Positions 15,694 through 25,191 are shown, numbered from the stretch's first letter. The stretch: DNA of 64,000 nucleotides from Rouxiella silvae (GCF_002093625.1 NZ_MRWD01000002.1:111643-175642), one strand, 5' to 3'. Translations and numbers: made by a program. The notes: generated by a model not told the origin, from the sequence alone.

Positions 15694-16926
15694 TTACTTT
15701 GTAAACTTGGCCCGTGCAACCAGTAGACTTAATATAATACATACTGTTGCACTAGTAATAAACAATAAATTAACGGCAAGTAACAGGCTAGCATGATCAA
15801 TAACCACGCCGAGTAAAATAGGGATCCAGTTGGAAATATAGGCTATAACATAGAATAAAGATATTAAACGTGCGTGGCTGGCCTTAGGTGAAATCATATT
15901 CACCAGCGTCGCGCTACCGACAAAAATGGCGCCATAAGCATATCCGCCAATAATCATCCCTACGCAGGCCAGAATTACCGAGTGCAGCTCAATAGCGCCG
16001 GCAAACACTAATACAGACAATGTTTGTGCTAAACATCCGTACATCAGTGAATGGCGAGCGTTAACTTTACGACTTAGAATCTGGCTGATGCCTGCAATAG
16101 TAAGATAAGCCGCAATAACATAACCATAAACGCCACGGCTGTGAATACCCAATAGTGTTTCCGAAACGCTAGGACCTACGGCAAGAATACTCGCCGCAAC
16201 TGCCCAACAGGTAAACAGGGCAACGGAACACAAGAAGAAGTTTTTACCCGTAGCCTGCAAACCAGACAGCAGGCTGCTGTTTTTAGTGTCTGCTTGATCT
16301 TCCGTTTTAGTCTGCACAATAATTGCTGGCGAAGACGGCCACTTGAGTATTACCCCCAATGCGGCAATAAATGCAATGGCCATGATAAACATGAAGGGCA
16401 GTGACGTCGTGTGGAATCCAGTTTGTAAAGCAATGCCGCTAAATATCGGCCCCAATGCCAAGCCTGACGTAAAGGATAGCGTGGCAATCAGTGCCGCCAC
16501 TTTACCGCTGTCCTTGGGCCCAAAACGAACCAGAGCAATATTTGCTGCACCGGTTAAGGCACCGGTACCAATCCCGGCCAATAAACGGGCAATTAATAGC
16601 AGAGTAAATGAATCTGCTTTTGCAAATAGCAGCGCACCGCAAAAGACCATAAATAACGCCGGGACAATCATACTGCGTAAGTCCTGGACTTTGCCCGCCA
16701 TGTTTCCTACGCCAAAGAGCGATATAAGAACACCCGCAGCATAGGCGCCATAAATAATGGTCAAACTTACCGCCGTAAGTCCTAACTCATGTTGATAGAG
16801 CGGATACAAAGGCGTGGGGGCACTGCTGTTCAACAACGCAGCCATTAAGGCCAAAGCAAGAAAAAGCAAAATTGCAAAATGCGATGTGCGTGCAGGAGCT
16901 TCATTAATAGCAAGACTATCAGACAT
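15694..16926 (-). CDS. MFS transporter (12 membrane segments)
   Basis: A 410-residue major facilitator protein. About twelve hydrophobic segments are visible. The first helix is preceded by a short polar N-terminus and includes NSSAPTPLYPLY, a pattern seen in predicted drug or metabolite exporters. It starts at ATG 16926 after GGAG. It follows the EamA gene by 185 bases on the same strand, and the inverted repeat of GATGC motifs at 17093-17126 lies upstream of it, which links it to the LysR regulator at 20671. Substrate unknown; export of the product of the neighbouring ThDP enzyme is one possibility. Confidence 0.88.
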   Translation of the reverse strand: MSDSLAINEAPARTSHFAILLFLALALMAALLNSSAPTPLYPLYQHELGLTAVSLTIIYGAYAAGVLISLFGVGNMAGKVQDLRSMIVPALFMVFCGALLFAKADSFTLLLIARLLAGIGTGALTGAANIALVRFGPKDSGKVAALIATLSFTSGLALGPIFSGIALQTGFHTTSLPFMFIMAIAFIAALGVILKWPSSPAIIVQTKTEDQADTKNSSLLSGLQATGKNFFLCSVALFTCWAVAASILAVGPSVSETLLGIHSRGVYGYVIAAYLTIAGISQILSRKVNARHSLMYGCLAQTLSVLVFAGAIELHSVILACVGMIIGGYAYGAIFVGSATLVNMISPKASHARLISLFYVIAYISNWIPILLGVVIDHASLLLAVNLLFITSATVCIILSLLVARAKFTK

Positions 16927-17092
16927 CTTTTTCTCCAGAATACTCGGTTTTCACCTTAATCATTTTATTAATAAATCTCATTCGGCCAGTCCGTTGATTA
17001 TCAGAACTGGCGCTATCATAGCCGTTTGCCGCAGCGGTAAAAATCGATAAAACTGCATTGCAGTGGTTCAAAAATGCATTCATTGTTCATTG

Positions 17093-17126
17093 TTGATGCA
17101 AATTTATCGCATCAAGATGCCGCATC
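17093..17126. promoter_or_regulatory. GATGC/GCATC inverted-repeat operator upstream of the MFS gene
   Basis: TTGATGC (17093-17099) and GCATCAA (17109-17115) are exact reverse complements nine bases apart. They are followed at once by a second pair, GATGC-C-GCATC, at 17116-17126. The same motif occurs twice in front of the ThDP enzyme and LysR genes at 20509-20548. The site overlaps the 3' end of the EamA gene. Confidence 0.55.
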
Positions 17127-18005
17127 CTGGCGGGCAATGATTTTCTCTTGCGTCACTTCCACTACAGGAGCGGGTGAGCGCCTTACGATAGCGATGATGC
17201 CGGAGAGGACAATGAGTAAAATACCCAAGATTGATGTAGAAGTCAGAAGTTCGCCGAATAGGAAATAACCCAATCCGGTAGAGAAAATAATTGTGCTGTA
17301 GGAAAGAATACTGACAATGATTGCACTGCCTCTGCCGTAGGCGCGTGTCATCGAAATTTGTCCAAGACTGCCAAAAACACCAATCGCACAAACATTTATA
17401 AACGTCTTTATATTTAAAGGCGAATAGCCGTGAATGAGCAACAATATGCCACCAATGACGCTACCCACCAGAGAGAAGTAGAACACCACTCGCAGCTCAG
17501 GCTCACCTGCACGCACTAATTTACCGACATTAAAATAGGCTAATGCCGTTAATAGTCCTGAAAGTAATCCCACTGCGGCGGCACTGGTTTCATTATTTGA
17601 CGTGTCGGGATGCAGGAGAACCAAGATGCCTGCAAACCCGATAAATACCGAAAGTAATAATTTTATACTGAGCTGCTTTTTATTGGTGATAAAGGTGATA
17701 ATGGACTGAAATATCGGATTGGTATAGCCCAGCGTCGTGGCGGTAGCAATCGGCAAATGTATCAGTGCATAGAAGCCACTGTACATGGCGAAATTGCCAA
17801 TGACTGCGCGCTTCATATGAAGTTTGAAGTGGTTAGTTTTAAATCCTAACCTATTTATTTTAATGAAGAATAAAACAATCAGCATGTTGATAAAAGACCG
17901 ATAAAAAATGATATCAATAAAGCCGACCTGATTGGCAACCAGCTTTACGCTCACGCCCATGAGGGCAAAGAACGCGCTTGCAATCAGCATCCAAAACGCA
18001 AACAT
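17112..18005 (-). CDS. EamA/DMT-superfamily transporter (10 membrane segments)
   Basis: A 297-residue drug/metabolite transporter-family protein. Ten hydrophobic segments are arranged as two EamA repeats of five, the first beginning MFAFWMLIASAFFALMGVSV. The length is normal. GGAG lies five bases before ATG 18005, and the gene begins only 20 bases after the cupin stop, so the two are co-transcribed. These proteins usually export amino acids, metabolites or drugs. With a second transporter (MFS) just downstream, the cluster encodes two routes through the inner membrane. Substrate unknown. Confidence 0.88.
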   Translation of the reverse strand: MFAFWMLIASAFFALMGVSVKLVANQVGFIDIIFYRSFINMLIVLFFIKINRLGFKTNHFKLHMKRAVIGNFAMYSGFYALIHLPIATATTLGYTNPIFQSIITFITNKKQLSIKLLLSVFIGFAGILVLLHPDTSNNETSAAAVGLLSGLLTALAYFNVGKLVRAGEPELRVVFYFSLVGSVIGGILLLIHGYSPLNIKTFINVCAIGVFGSLGQISMTRAYGRGSAIIVSILSYSTIIFSTGLGYFLFGELLTSTSILGILLIVLSGIIAIVRRSPAPVVEVTQEKIIARQDAAS

Positions 18006-18025
18006 AGTGACTCCATGTAGACTGC

Positions 18026-18454
18026 TTAGTGAGCTGAATTAACGGTTAACGGTAATTTATCTGCACAGGCAAAGAATACCAACATCTCGGCACCTGATGT
18101 TCCAGACTGCCCCTGATGCTCAATATCAACGGTATCAGTGAAAGAATCACCTTTATTGAAGGTTTTTCTCTGTCCTGTCTTTTTTAATACCAGTGTTACG
18201 TTTCCTTCAGTCATGTAAACGGCACTAATACACGGATGAGTGTGCCATTTCAGGACAGTATTGGGTTTTACTGTCACCCTCAGCATGGTTATTTGTGGCG
18301 TCCCGACGGGATAGGGGGCGTATTTTGTTCCTTCCCACGAACTGTCCGTTTTTAGCAGCGTTTCTTTAGTGATATCTTGATTATGGTTCTCTGCCGCCGT
18401 GGCAGTATTCGCTATTATTAGGCAGGCAATTAAAAATGACGCGATTTTGTACAT
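18026..18454 (-). CDS. Periplasmic cupin-domain protein
   Basis: A 142-residue protein with a Sec signal (MYKIASFLIACLIIANTATA-AE) and a single cupin barrel. The two cupin motifs are readable: KWHTHPCISAVYMTEG (metal-type His residues) and GDSFTDTVDIEHQG with a further His. A metal-bound enzyme or a ligand sensor are both possible. It lies between the ThDP enzyme gene (80-base gap with a hairpin) and the EamA gene (20-base gap). A secreted cupin in this setting might act on the exported product; that is inference only. Confidence 0.85.
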   Translation of the reverse strand: MYKIASFLIACLIIANTATAAENHNQDITKETLLKTDSSWEGTKYAPYPVGTPQITMLRVTVKPNTVLKWHTHPCISAVYMTEGNVTLVLKKTGQRKTFNKGDSFTDTVDIEHQGQSGTSGAEMLVFFACADKLPLTVNSAH

Positions 18455-18486
18455 GCTATCATTACCCTTATTATGTTTTTTATTAA

Positions 18487-18510
18487 AAGCCCGTTCAGAA
18501 GTTCGGGCTT
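18487..18510 (-). terminator. Hairpin between the ThDP enzyme and cupin genes
   Basis: AAGCCCG / CGGGCTT arms with a ten-base loop, followed on the minus strand by a short T-rich stretch. It could attenuate transcription between the first gene and the rest of the operon. Confidence 0.55.
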
Positions 18511-18534
18511 ATTCTCAATGAAATAGCGACTGGT

Positions 18535-20367
18535 TTATAAATTTGAAATTCGTTGTTCGAATTCAAAAGTACTGTCGGCATAGTATCTATTGGGTGGCGT
18601 ATCGTTTCCAACTTCTATTTCAATCAGGAAAGGCCCGTCGTGGTCGTGGGCAACGTCGAGAGCCGCATCTAAATCTTCCAACGTGGACGCTCGTGCTGCC
18701 GTCACGCCAAGGCTGTGGGCAAAAGCCACCCAGTCATGATTAGGAAGCGCCGTATAGCCGGAGGATATGCCACGGTTGTGTAAAGTATCAATATACATTG
18801 CCCCGTGGGCGCTGTTGTTCATCACCACAAAAATGACCTTAATCCCATAGCGAGCTGCGGTTTGAATCTCCATGCCGTGCATCAGCATACAGCCGTCACC
18901 GGTGACGACCAGGCAGTCGTTTTCCGGCGCGGCCAATTTTATGCCAATACCCGCGCACACCGCCCAACCCATTGGCGCCAATGAGCTAGACGTATGATAG
19001 TCGCCACAGCCGTTAGACTGCCAATAATGCGCCATGAAAATTCGGTGAGCGCCGGAATCGACCACAACGTTGGTGTTACTCGACATATGCTGACGCAGGT
19101 GTTTAATCGCATCACCTGGATAAATATACTGTTTCTCGTTGATATTTTGTGAGGGAAGTTCGCTGCGCTTGAGGATAAGCGGCAAGTTATTTATTTTTTG
19201 CAGCCATTCCTTACGCCATTCTTTTACCTCTTCCAGCCGTGTGTCGTGCTCATCAACCGCGTTCACTAGGTGTTGCAGCGCACCGTTGAGATTCGAAAAA
19301 ACCTGTACATCCGGCTGATAGTGCAAACAGGACTTTTCAAAGTCTTCATCTATTAATATCAGTCTTTTATTGCCATGCAGCTTTGGCGTCCAGTTTAGAC
19401 TGTCCCGCTGGCTTAAATCACAGCCAAAGACGATCAGAACGTCGACATCTTCACCGTTAATCGTTTCTACCGCACGCGTATGTCCCGCGAAGCCATAAAC
19501 GCCCAATGACAGGGTGTGTTCTTCAGAGAACGCACCTTTTCCCGACAGCGTAGTGGCGACGGGGATTTGATATTTTTCGGCAAGGTGATGCAGCAGTATG
19601 GCATCGCTACGGTTGTTTACGCGGTGACCGGCTAAGATAGCGACTTTAGATTTACCTAGAATATGCAGCTTTAAGACTTTCTCTAATGCTTTAATATCTA
19701 TAGGAGATTCATAGCTGTCAGTGGGTTTCAGCGGCTTTAGCTGGGGATGCTCGGTCATTTTCTTTTTTTGAATATCTACCGGCATACTTAAATACGCTCG
19801 GCCTTTACGCTGAGTATTTAAGCTTATTAAGCTGCGCCTTAACTCATATTTAAGCGTGCTGCCATTCTTGATCTCAACTGCGGAGTTCAAGAGGGGCTTC
19901 ACGATGGTTAATTCGTCTAAACCACTGTTGCTTCCGTCCTGAAAGGCTCCCTGCGCTTCATGATAGGTTGAGATGCCGCCTGCCAGATAGAGGACTGGGA
20001 TTCGGTCTGCCTGTGCGGCGGCCATGGCGGGAATAAAGTTCATGGTTCCCGGACCTGAGATTGCCAGACAAACGCCAAATTTTCGGCTGGCTCGCGCATA
20101 GCCATCGGCCATAAATCCGCAGGCCGTTTCATGTGCACCAACGATACCTTTTATTTCAGAGCTATCAATCGCGTTAATAAACGGATAAATAAGTTTGCCC
20201 GGCACTAAAAATATGTGCTTTATATTATGTGACACCAATTCCTGAATAATAACTTCAGAATTGTTGCTTTCAGGTTTGGGGTGTTCGATAAATATAATTG
20301 CATTACTGTCATTTTCAGCTGCAGACAATGCAACGGAAGAGAGCGGTTTTTCTGCGTGAGTCTTCAT
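18535..20367 (-). CDS. Thiamine-diphosphate enzyme of the acetolactate synthase-like family
   Basis: A 610-residue ThDP-dependent enzyme with the three-domain order of acetolactate synthase and 2-oxoacid decarboxylases. The catalytic Glu is in GAHETACGFMADGYA (about residue 80). The diphosphate/Mg motif GDGCMLMHG...VVMNN lies near 490-520. It differs from ordinary AHAS in having about 25 extra residues at the N-terminus and lacking typical AHAS sequence around the substrate site. A decarboxylase, carboligase or sulfoacetaldehyde-type activity are all possible, and I cannot choose. It is first in an operon with a cupin and an EamA transporter and faces a LysR gene across two GATGC-type operators. 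Confidence 0.85.
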   Translation of the reverse strand: MKTHAEKPLSSVALSAAENDSNAIIFIEHPKPESNNSEVIIQELVSHNIKHIFLVPGKLIYPFINAIDSSEIKGIVGAHETACGFMADGYARASRKFGVCLAISGPGTMNFIPAMAAAQADRIPVLYLAGGISTYHEAQGAFQDGSNSGLDELTIVKPLLNSAVEIKNGSTLKYELRRSLISLNTQRKGRAYLSMPVDIQKKKMTEHPQLKPLKPTDSYESPIDIKALEKVLKLHILGKSKVAILAGHRVNNRSDAILLHHLAEKYQIPVATTLSGKGAFSEEHTLSLGVYGFAGHTRAVETINGEDVDVLIVFGCDLSQRDSLNWTPKLHGNKRLILIDEDFEKSCLHYQPDVQVFSNLNGALQHLVNAVDEHDTRLEEVKEWRKEWLQKINNLPLILKRSELPSQNINEKQYIYPGDAIKHLRQHMSSNTNVVVDSGAHRIFMAHYWQSNGCGDYHTSSSLAPMGWAVCAGIGIKLAAPENDCLVVTGDGCMLMHGMEIQTAARYGIKVIFVVMNNSAHGAMYIDTLHNRGISSGYTALPNHDWVAFAHSLGVTAARASTLEDLDAALDVAHDHDGPFLIEIEVGNDTPPNRYYADSTFEFEQRISNL

Positions 20368-20508
20368 GATTTATTTCCAAAATAAAAAATCAAAAATTAT
20401 CAATAACAAAAGCGGACATAGATGCCCGTCATGATAGAAACGCGCAAATAACGCATCTCTGAATCTAATGTGCGGAATATCTAACCACAAAATGTTCCAA
20501 TGCATGAA

Positions 20509-20548
20509 GATGCATGATCGCATCACATTGATGCATTTTTGCATCAAT
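20509..20548. promoter_or_regulatory. Tandem GATGC-N6-GCATC operators in the divergent promoter region
   Basis: Two inverted repeats with the same geometry: GATGC-ATGATC-GCATC (20509-20524) and ATTGATGCA-TTTT-TGCATCAAT (20527-20548). Their centres are 21 bases apart, two helical turns. They lie between the divergent ThDP enzyme and LysR genes, the classic place for LysR binding. A related repeat occurs at 17093-17126. Confidence 0.65.
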
Positions 20549-20670
20549 TAGGGTTTTACATCCTGACAGCAAACCCACTATCATAACGCCGAAAATTTGC
20601 TTGCCAGGGTTGATACGCGCGCCTTATCAATAAATAACCTTATCAATGCTCTCGAAAAGGACATTCAAAA

Positions 20671-21543
20671 ATGAATTGGGACGACGCTCGTTTTTTCCTT
20701 GCACTTGCGCGATGTGGCACCTTGCGTAAAGCGGCAGGTCAGTTACTTGTCGATCAAGCCACGGTTGGCCGACGAATTACTGCATTAGAGGAGACTCTGG
20801 GGTCGAAACTTTTTATTCGTACGCCCAAGAATTTTTCCCTCAGCCCCTTAGGTGACGAATTACTCCCCGATGTGATTAAAATGGAAAACGCGATGCTTGC
20901 CATTAGTCGCAAAGCTTCCAACGGCGACGACAGCATGGGCGGGAATGTCAGCATCGCCACGACGGACAGCATGGCTGAGGTTTTCGTTATCCCGGCGTTG
21001 AAAAAACTTCGAGAGCAGTATCCTGAAATCACCGTGACATTGTTAACCTCGGTAAATATCTCGGATATTTCATACCGAAGCGCAGATATGGCGATTCGTG
21101 GCGCAAGGCCTGAAGAGAAAACGCTGATTATCAAGCGATTAGCTACCATTGAGATGGGGCTGTACACCACCGAGGAGTACATTCAAAAAAAAGGCATGCC
21201 TATTGAGGGTACTCAACTTCAGGGGCATGATTTATTGATGTTTCCCAGAGATTTAGTTCCAAGGCATTGGGACAATTTTTGTGGAGAAAGTCTCGTTAGC
21301 CCTAATGTGGTGCTCCAGTCAAATTCGCAAATACTTCTGCGCTCGGCAACGGCTCACGGTTTGGGCATTGGTTTGCTGTCTTCATTTATGGCAGATAAGG
21401 ATCCTAAGCTCATTAGAGTGTTTCCGCAAAGCAGGGACTGGGTCGATATATGGCTGGTTTTACATCCGGACCTGAAACGCTCGGCCAGAATTCGAGCCGT
21501 GATTAAAACTCTGGAGGTTGAGTTTTCTAAACAACACGCCTGA
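20671..21543 (+). CDS. LysR-family transcriptional regulator of the ThDP/cupin/transporter cluster
   Basis: A 290-residue LysR-type regulator. The N-terminal helix-turn-helix (about residues 3-60) has the form LRKAAGQLLVDQATVGRRI, with a VDQATVGRRITALE pattern seen in regulators that act on one dedicated locus. The effector domain begins near residue 90. It is divergent from the ThDP enzyme gene, and the GATGC repeats between them are its most probable binding sites. It likely controls that operon and the MFS gene. The inducer is unknown. Confidence 0.92.
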   Translation: MNWDDARFFLALARCGTLRKAAGQLLVDQATVGRRITALEETLGSKLFIRTPKNFSLSPLGDELLPDVIKMENAMLAISRKASNGDDSMGGNVSIATTDSMAEVFVIPALKKLREQYPEITVTLLTSVNISDISYRSADMAIRGARPEEKTLIIKRLATIEMGLYTTEEYIQKKGMPIEGTQLQGHDLLMFPRDLVPRHWDNFCGESLVSPNVVLQSNSQILLRSATAHGLGIGLLSSFMADKDPKLIRVFPQSRDWVDIWLVLHPDLKRSARIRAVIKTLEVEFSKQHA

Positions 21544-21560
21544 ACATCGCCTCTGGTTTA

Positions 21561-21587
21561 AAGCCCGCTCATTACTGAGGCGGGCTT
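21561..21587. terminator. Bidirectional hairpin between LysR and the FepA-like receptor
   Basis: AAGCCCGC / GCGGGCTT arms extended by TCA/TGA with one bulge, between two convergent genes. On the minus strand three T follow the stem. Confidence 0.7.
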
Positions 21588-21605
21588 GCGGGTAGAGTGA
21601 TGCTG

Positions 21606-23810
21606 TTAGAACGAAGTGGTGACGCCAGCGTAGTAGGCTCGGCCCGGTTCGTTGTAGGTTGATGCGCCGTCATCTGCACGATAAATCGAGCGGTCGAACA
21701 GGTTGTTGATACCGCCGCTAATGCGCAGATTTTTATTGATGGTGTAGTTGGCACCAATGCCGACAATCGAGTATCCCCCGACCACGGTTTTCGACAAACC
21801 ACCGGCTTCGGTTCTACTTTCAGGCGTTCCTCGCGGTTTCTGGCGTCCGTAGGTCGTCATGTTGGTATTGAGCGCCAACTTGTCGGTAACCTGCCAGTCC
21901 AATGAGGTATTGATGGTGTATTTAGGGATAATAGACAGCGGGTTGCCGGTCGATTTTTGCTTGGAACGGAACATGTAGGTCGCGTTGGTATTCCAGGTCA
22001 GCAGGTCTTCCACCACCGGAATTTTCACGTTGGCTTCCAACCCGTCGATCAGCGCTTTGCCGCCATTTTGCCACTGCAACACGTTCGCACCCGATGCCGT
22101 TTTACCTATCACATTCTCGCCTGAGATGATTTTATTTTTATAATCATTGCGGAAATAGGTCAGGCCCGCATTGACGCCGCTGTCGCTAAACTGAATGCCA
22201 ACCTCTTTGTTAACGCTGACTTCAGCGTCCAAGTCTTGATTACCCAACAGATAGCAGCTTCCCGTAGGCACTGACAGCGGGCAGCCGTTGCCGCGCGTCT
22301 GCATCATGTAGCTAGGATTTGACTGATAGAGATTGGGCGCTTTAAATACGCGGGCGATACCAGCTTTCAGTTTGAACTTGTCGCCCAGGTCCTGCTGAAT
22401 ATTCAGACTCGGGCTAAAGTTGTTGCCAAATTGGGTATGGTGGTCAAAGCGCAGGCCTGGAATAAGCTTGGTTGCTCCTCCTGCGAAGTCCATGTTGTCT
22501 TCAAAATAGAGCGCGCCCAGGCTGGCGCTATTTTTACTTTTGCGTTCAGAACCTTTGGTGGAAACCCCGCCGACGTGGGTATCGGAGGAGGTAGTAAAGC
22601 TGGTCGACGCCGGATCCTCCAGCTCTTCACGCGTCCACTCGGTGCCGAGCGTCAGCATATTATCGGCGTAGAAATCGAACGGAATATACACTTCACCGTT
22701 GGCGCGATAATTTTGCAGTCGACTGGTGGAGTAGTTTTGTGCATCGGTAATACGCCCCTCGCCGCTGCCCGCCATACCTTCATCAAGACGGGTATTATTG
22801 GTTTTCTCGTACGAGAAATTAAGCTTTGACTGACCCCAGTCCCAAATACCGTTGTGGGTGATGCCGTAGTTTTGACGATATAATCGGTTGGTTTCTGCAC
22901 CCGATTGAGCCAAATTGCTGGTGGTGGCGCTGCTGGTGCTGTACTGCGTGTCCCCGGCATAAATATTGCCCTGCCGGCTGTAGCCCGCTTCGAAATCGAT
23001 GATTTGATTGGGGGTCATTTTCCAGGAAAATACGCTGTTGATGTCGCGGTTGCGCACGCCTTCGCGTCCCGCCGCCTGCGATCCGTTCTCAACGGTGTTG
23101 ATATTCCAGCTGTCAGAATCGGTTTTATTAATATTGCCGTATAGACGCATGGTCAGGCTGTCGTCATCACTCAGCGGGCCACTGAGGCTAAAGTTGGCTC
23201 GTTTAGTGGCACCTTCTTTGTCGCTTTCAGGTTGGTTGGTAAAGAGCGACAGAGAGCCGGTCCAGTCGTTAGTTGGACGTTTGGTTATAATGTTCACCAC
23301 GCCGCCCGCCGCACCTGAACCGTAGTGAGCGGCAGCGGGGCCGCGCAGCACTTCAATGCGTTCAACCATTTCAGGCGGCACCCAGTTAGTATCGCCACGG
23401 GTGTCGCGCTCGCCGCGCCAGCTGTAACGCACGCTGTCTCGTGACCTGACCGGATTGCCGTCGATCAGAATCAACGTATTTTCCGGACCCATACCACGAA
23501 TATCAATCTGGCGGTTGTTGCCACGACTGCCTGATGCGCTGTTGCCGGTGAGGTTGACGCCTGGCATTTTGCGGATGATATCCGAAAGATCGTTAACCGG
23601 CGGGGTGCGTTTTATATCCTCGGCGGTAATAATTGACGCACCGGCCTGTTGTTTAAGCTCCTGCTCGGCGGTCTCGCGAATAACGAGGATGTCTTCACCC
23701 TCTTTTTCACGATCTTTGTCTTCATTTATATTGGCGGCGCTGGTGCTGCTTATAAAGCCCATGAGTAAAATAGCAAGGGCAGTTTTTTTATGATCCATTG
23801 AGGTATTCAT
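21606..23810 (-). CDS. TonB-dependent siderophore receptor, FepA-like (catecholate type)
   Basis: A 734-residue outer-membrane receptor that resembles FepA/PfeA. Residues 1-25 are a signal peptide. The TonB box is probably EDILVIRE (about 38-45). The plug holds the FepA-like stretches IRGMGPENTLILIDG and SWRGERDTRGDTNWVPPEM, and PAAAHYGSGAAGGVVNIIT closes it. The barrel ends with the required Phe (VTTSF). A Cys pair in the loop NGCPLSVPTGSC also occurs in FepA-type proteins. Likely cargo is ferric enterobactin or a breakdown product. No siderophore synthesis gene is in the window, so it may use foreign chelates. Its own upstream region (23811-23900) is very AT-rich with only a poor Fur-like match. 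Confidence 0.92.
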   Translation of the reverse strand: MNTSMDHKKTALAILLMGFISSTSAANINEDKDREKEGEDILVIRETAEQELKQQAGASIITAEDIKRTPPVNDLSDIIRKMPGVNLTGNSASGSRGNNRQIDIRGMGPENTLILIDGNPVRSRDSVRYSWRGERDTRGDTNWVPPEMVERIEVLRGPAAAHYGSGAAGGVVNIITKRPTNDWTGSLSLFTNQPESDKEGATKRANFSLSGPLSDDDSLTMRLYGNINKTDSDSWNINTVENGSQAAGREGVRNRDINSVFSWKMTPNQIIDFEAGYSRQGNIYAGDTQYSTSSATTSNLAQSGAETNRLYRQNYGITHNGIWDWGQSKLNFSYEKTNNTRLDEGMAGSGEGRITDAQNYSTSRLQNYRANGEVYIPFDFYADNMLTLGTEWTREELEDPASTSFTTSSDTHVGGVSTKGSERKSKNSASLGALYFEDNMDFAGGATKLIPGLRFDHHTQFGNNFSPSLNIQQDLGDKFKLKAGIARVFKAPNLYQSNPSYMMQTRGNGCPLSVPTGSCYLLGNQDLDAEVSVNKEVGIQFSDSGVNAGLTYFRNDYKNKIISGENVIGKTASGANVLQWQNGGKALIDGLEANVKIPVVEDLLTWNTNATYMFRSKQKSTGNPLSIIPKYTINTSLDWQVTDKLALNTNMTTYGRQKPRGTPESRTEAGGLSKTVVGGYSIVGIGANYTINKNLRISGGINNLFDRSIYRADDGASTYNEPGRAYYAGVTTSF

Positions 23811-23976
23811 TTAATTATCCGATTGAAAATAAAAAACTCATTTTTAAAATTTTAATAATTATTATTTATTGCGTCGGCTGGCCTTAATAGGGACAGGTCC
23901 TTTACAGCGCGAAGCGATTTCTCCTCAATAAAGAGGATAATTGCGGGCTCACATTTTCAAATCACTAACGTGTTGC

Positions 23977-24009
23977 CCCGCCAACGGCGCTGACTCGCTG
24001 GCTGGCGGG
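23977..24009 (-). terminator. Hairpin after yncE
   Basis: CCCGCCA / TGGCGGG arms around a 19-base region that can pair further. It begins 12 bases past the yncE stop on the minus strand. There is no T-run, so it may separate rather than end the yncE and receptor transcripts. Confidence 0.45.
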
Positions 24010-24021
24010 AACGGGGTATGC

Positions 24022-25083
24022 TTATTTAAAGGTAACGCGAACTACGTCGTCTGGGCTTGTTGCCTCTTTCTTGCGGCTCGATTCCTGCTTCACGCTGACG
24101 TACAGTGTTTGGCCGTCGGGTGAAATGGCCAGGCTCTGCGGATGGGTCGGCATATCCAGCGTCTCCAGTACCTTGTAGCTCTCGGCATCGATTACGCTGA
24201 CTTTTCCTGCATCGCGATGGGTCACATACACTTCATTGCGTGCGGGGTTAAACAGCACCGCCAAGGATCCGGGCACGGCGATTTTATGCAGCACTTTGCC
24301 GCTTTGCGTATCAAGCACCAAAACATTGGCTTCTTGAGAGTCAGTGACAAATGCGCGATGTTTGGCCGTATCAAGGCTGAGGTTTAGATAGAAGTGCTCA
24401 CCCGGATTGTCGATTTTGACGCGCGATATTACTTTATTGGTTTTAGTGTCGAGAGTGATGAATTCGCCATCGCCGTTGGTGACGTAAAGTCGCGATGCTT
24501 TGGTATCAATGGCCAGACCGGTGGCCATTTTGCCGACGCCTTCAATGGTGTGGCGCAGGGTCAGGTTTTCACCGTCAACCACCCAAATCACGCTTTCTTT
24601 GCCCAAACCGCCGACGTAGAGCGTATTCGTCGCTTCATCAACAACCAGCTCGCGCGGCGCCAGAGGGCGCTCTTTCTCTGTACGTGGACGGCTATCCAGC
24701 ACTAACTCTTTTTTGACCTGATTGGTTTTAGCATCAATCGACGTCACCGCGCTGCTGGTGGTATTGCCCAAGAATACGGTATTGGTTGTGTTATTTAGCG
24801 CCATGCCGAAGGGCTTTAAGGTGGTCGTAATCGACTGGTTTACCGCCAGACTTACGGGGTCAAGGCGGTAAACCACGCCGGCTTTCTCTTGGCGACCCTG
24901 CGAAGAAGCGACAAACAGGGCATTTTGGCTGGCGCTGTAGGCCAATTCATAAACGCCTTTACCGACCGCTTTTCTCTCCACTGAAATCTGACTGTTCGCC
25001 AGCAGTGAGGATGAGAAAAGGAGTGAGGTCAGCAGCAGTGCTGAGGTGATTCCTGCTTTCGCCGGTGCAAAACGAGATGACAT
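24022..25083 (-). CDS. yncE: YncE family periplasmic seven-bladed beta-propeller protein
   Basis: A 353-residue secreted beta-propeller that matches E. coli YncE as I recall it (AVGKGVYELAYS, KESVIWVVDGENL, TGLAID, ESLAVLFNPARNEVYVTHR-like blocks, and THPQSLAISPDGQTLYVSVKQ in the last blades). It has a signal peptide ending LLANS. Start codon: the in-frame ATG at 25095 lacks a ribosome site, while GGAG six bases before ATG 25083 fits well. YncE is iron-repressed and in E. coli lies next to the TonB receptor yncD; here it lies upstream of a FepA-like receptor on the same strand. Two Fur boxes are upstream. The biochemical role is unresolved; DNA binding in vitro has been reported for E. coli YncE. 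Confidence 0.9.
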   Translation of the reverse strand: MSSRFAPAKAGITSALLLTSLLFSSSLLANSQISVERKAVGKGVYELAYSASQNALFVASSQGRQEKAGVVYRLDPVSLAVNQSITTTLKPFGMALNNTTNTVFLGNTTSSAVTSIDAKTNQVKKELVLDSRPRTEKERPLAPRELVVDEATNTLYVGGLGKESVIWVVDGENLTLRHTIEGVGKMATGLAIDTKASRLYVTNGDGEFITLDTKTNKVISRVKIDNPGEHFYLNLSLDTAKHRAFVTDSQEANVLVLDTQSGKVLHKIAVPGSLAVLFNPARNEVYVTHRDAGKVSVIDAESYKVLETLDMPTHPQSLAISPDGQTLYVSVKQESSRKKEATSPDDVVRVTFK

Positions 25084-25191
25084 CATTTTCTCCATAAAAT
25101 AATAAGCTTCCCTAACTGTCTCGAGTTTCTCTGGACGTACAAGTCGGCCGAATGGAAACCCTGTCTGTTAGACAGAGGGCTGATTTTGAGT

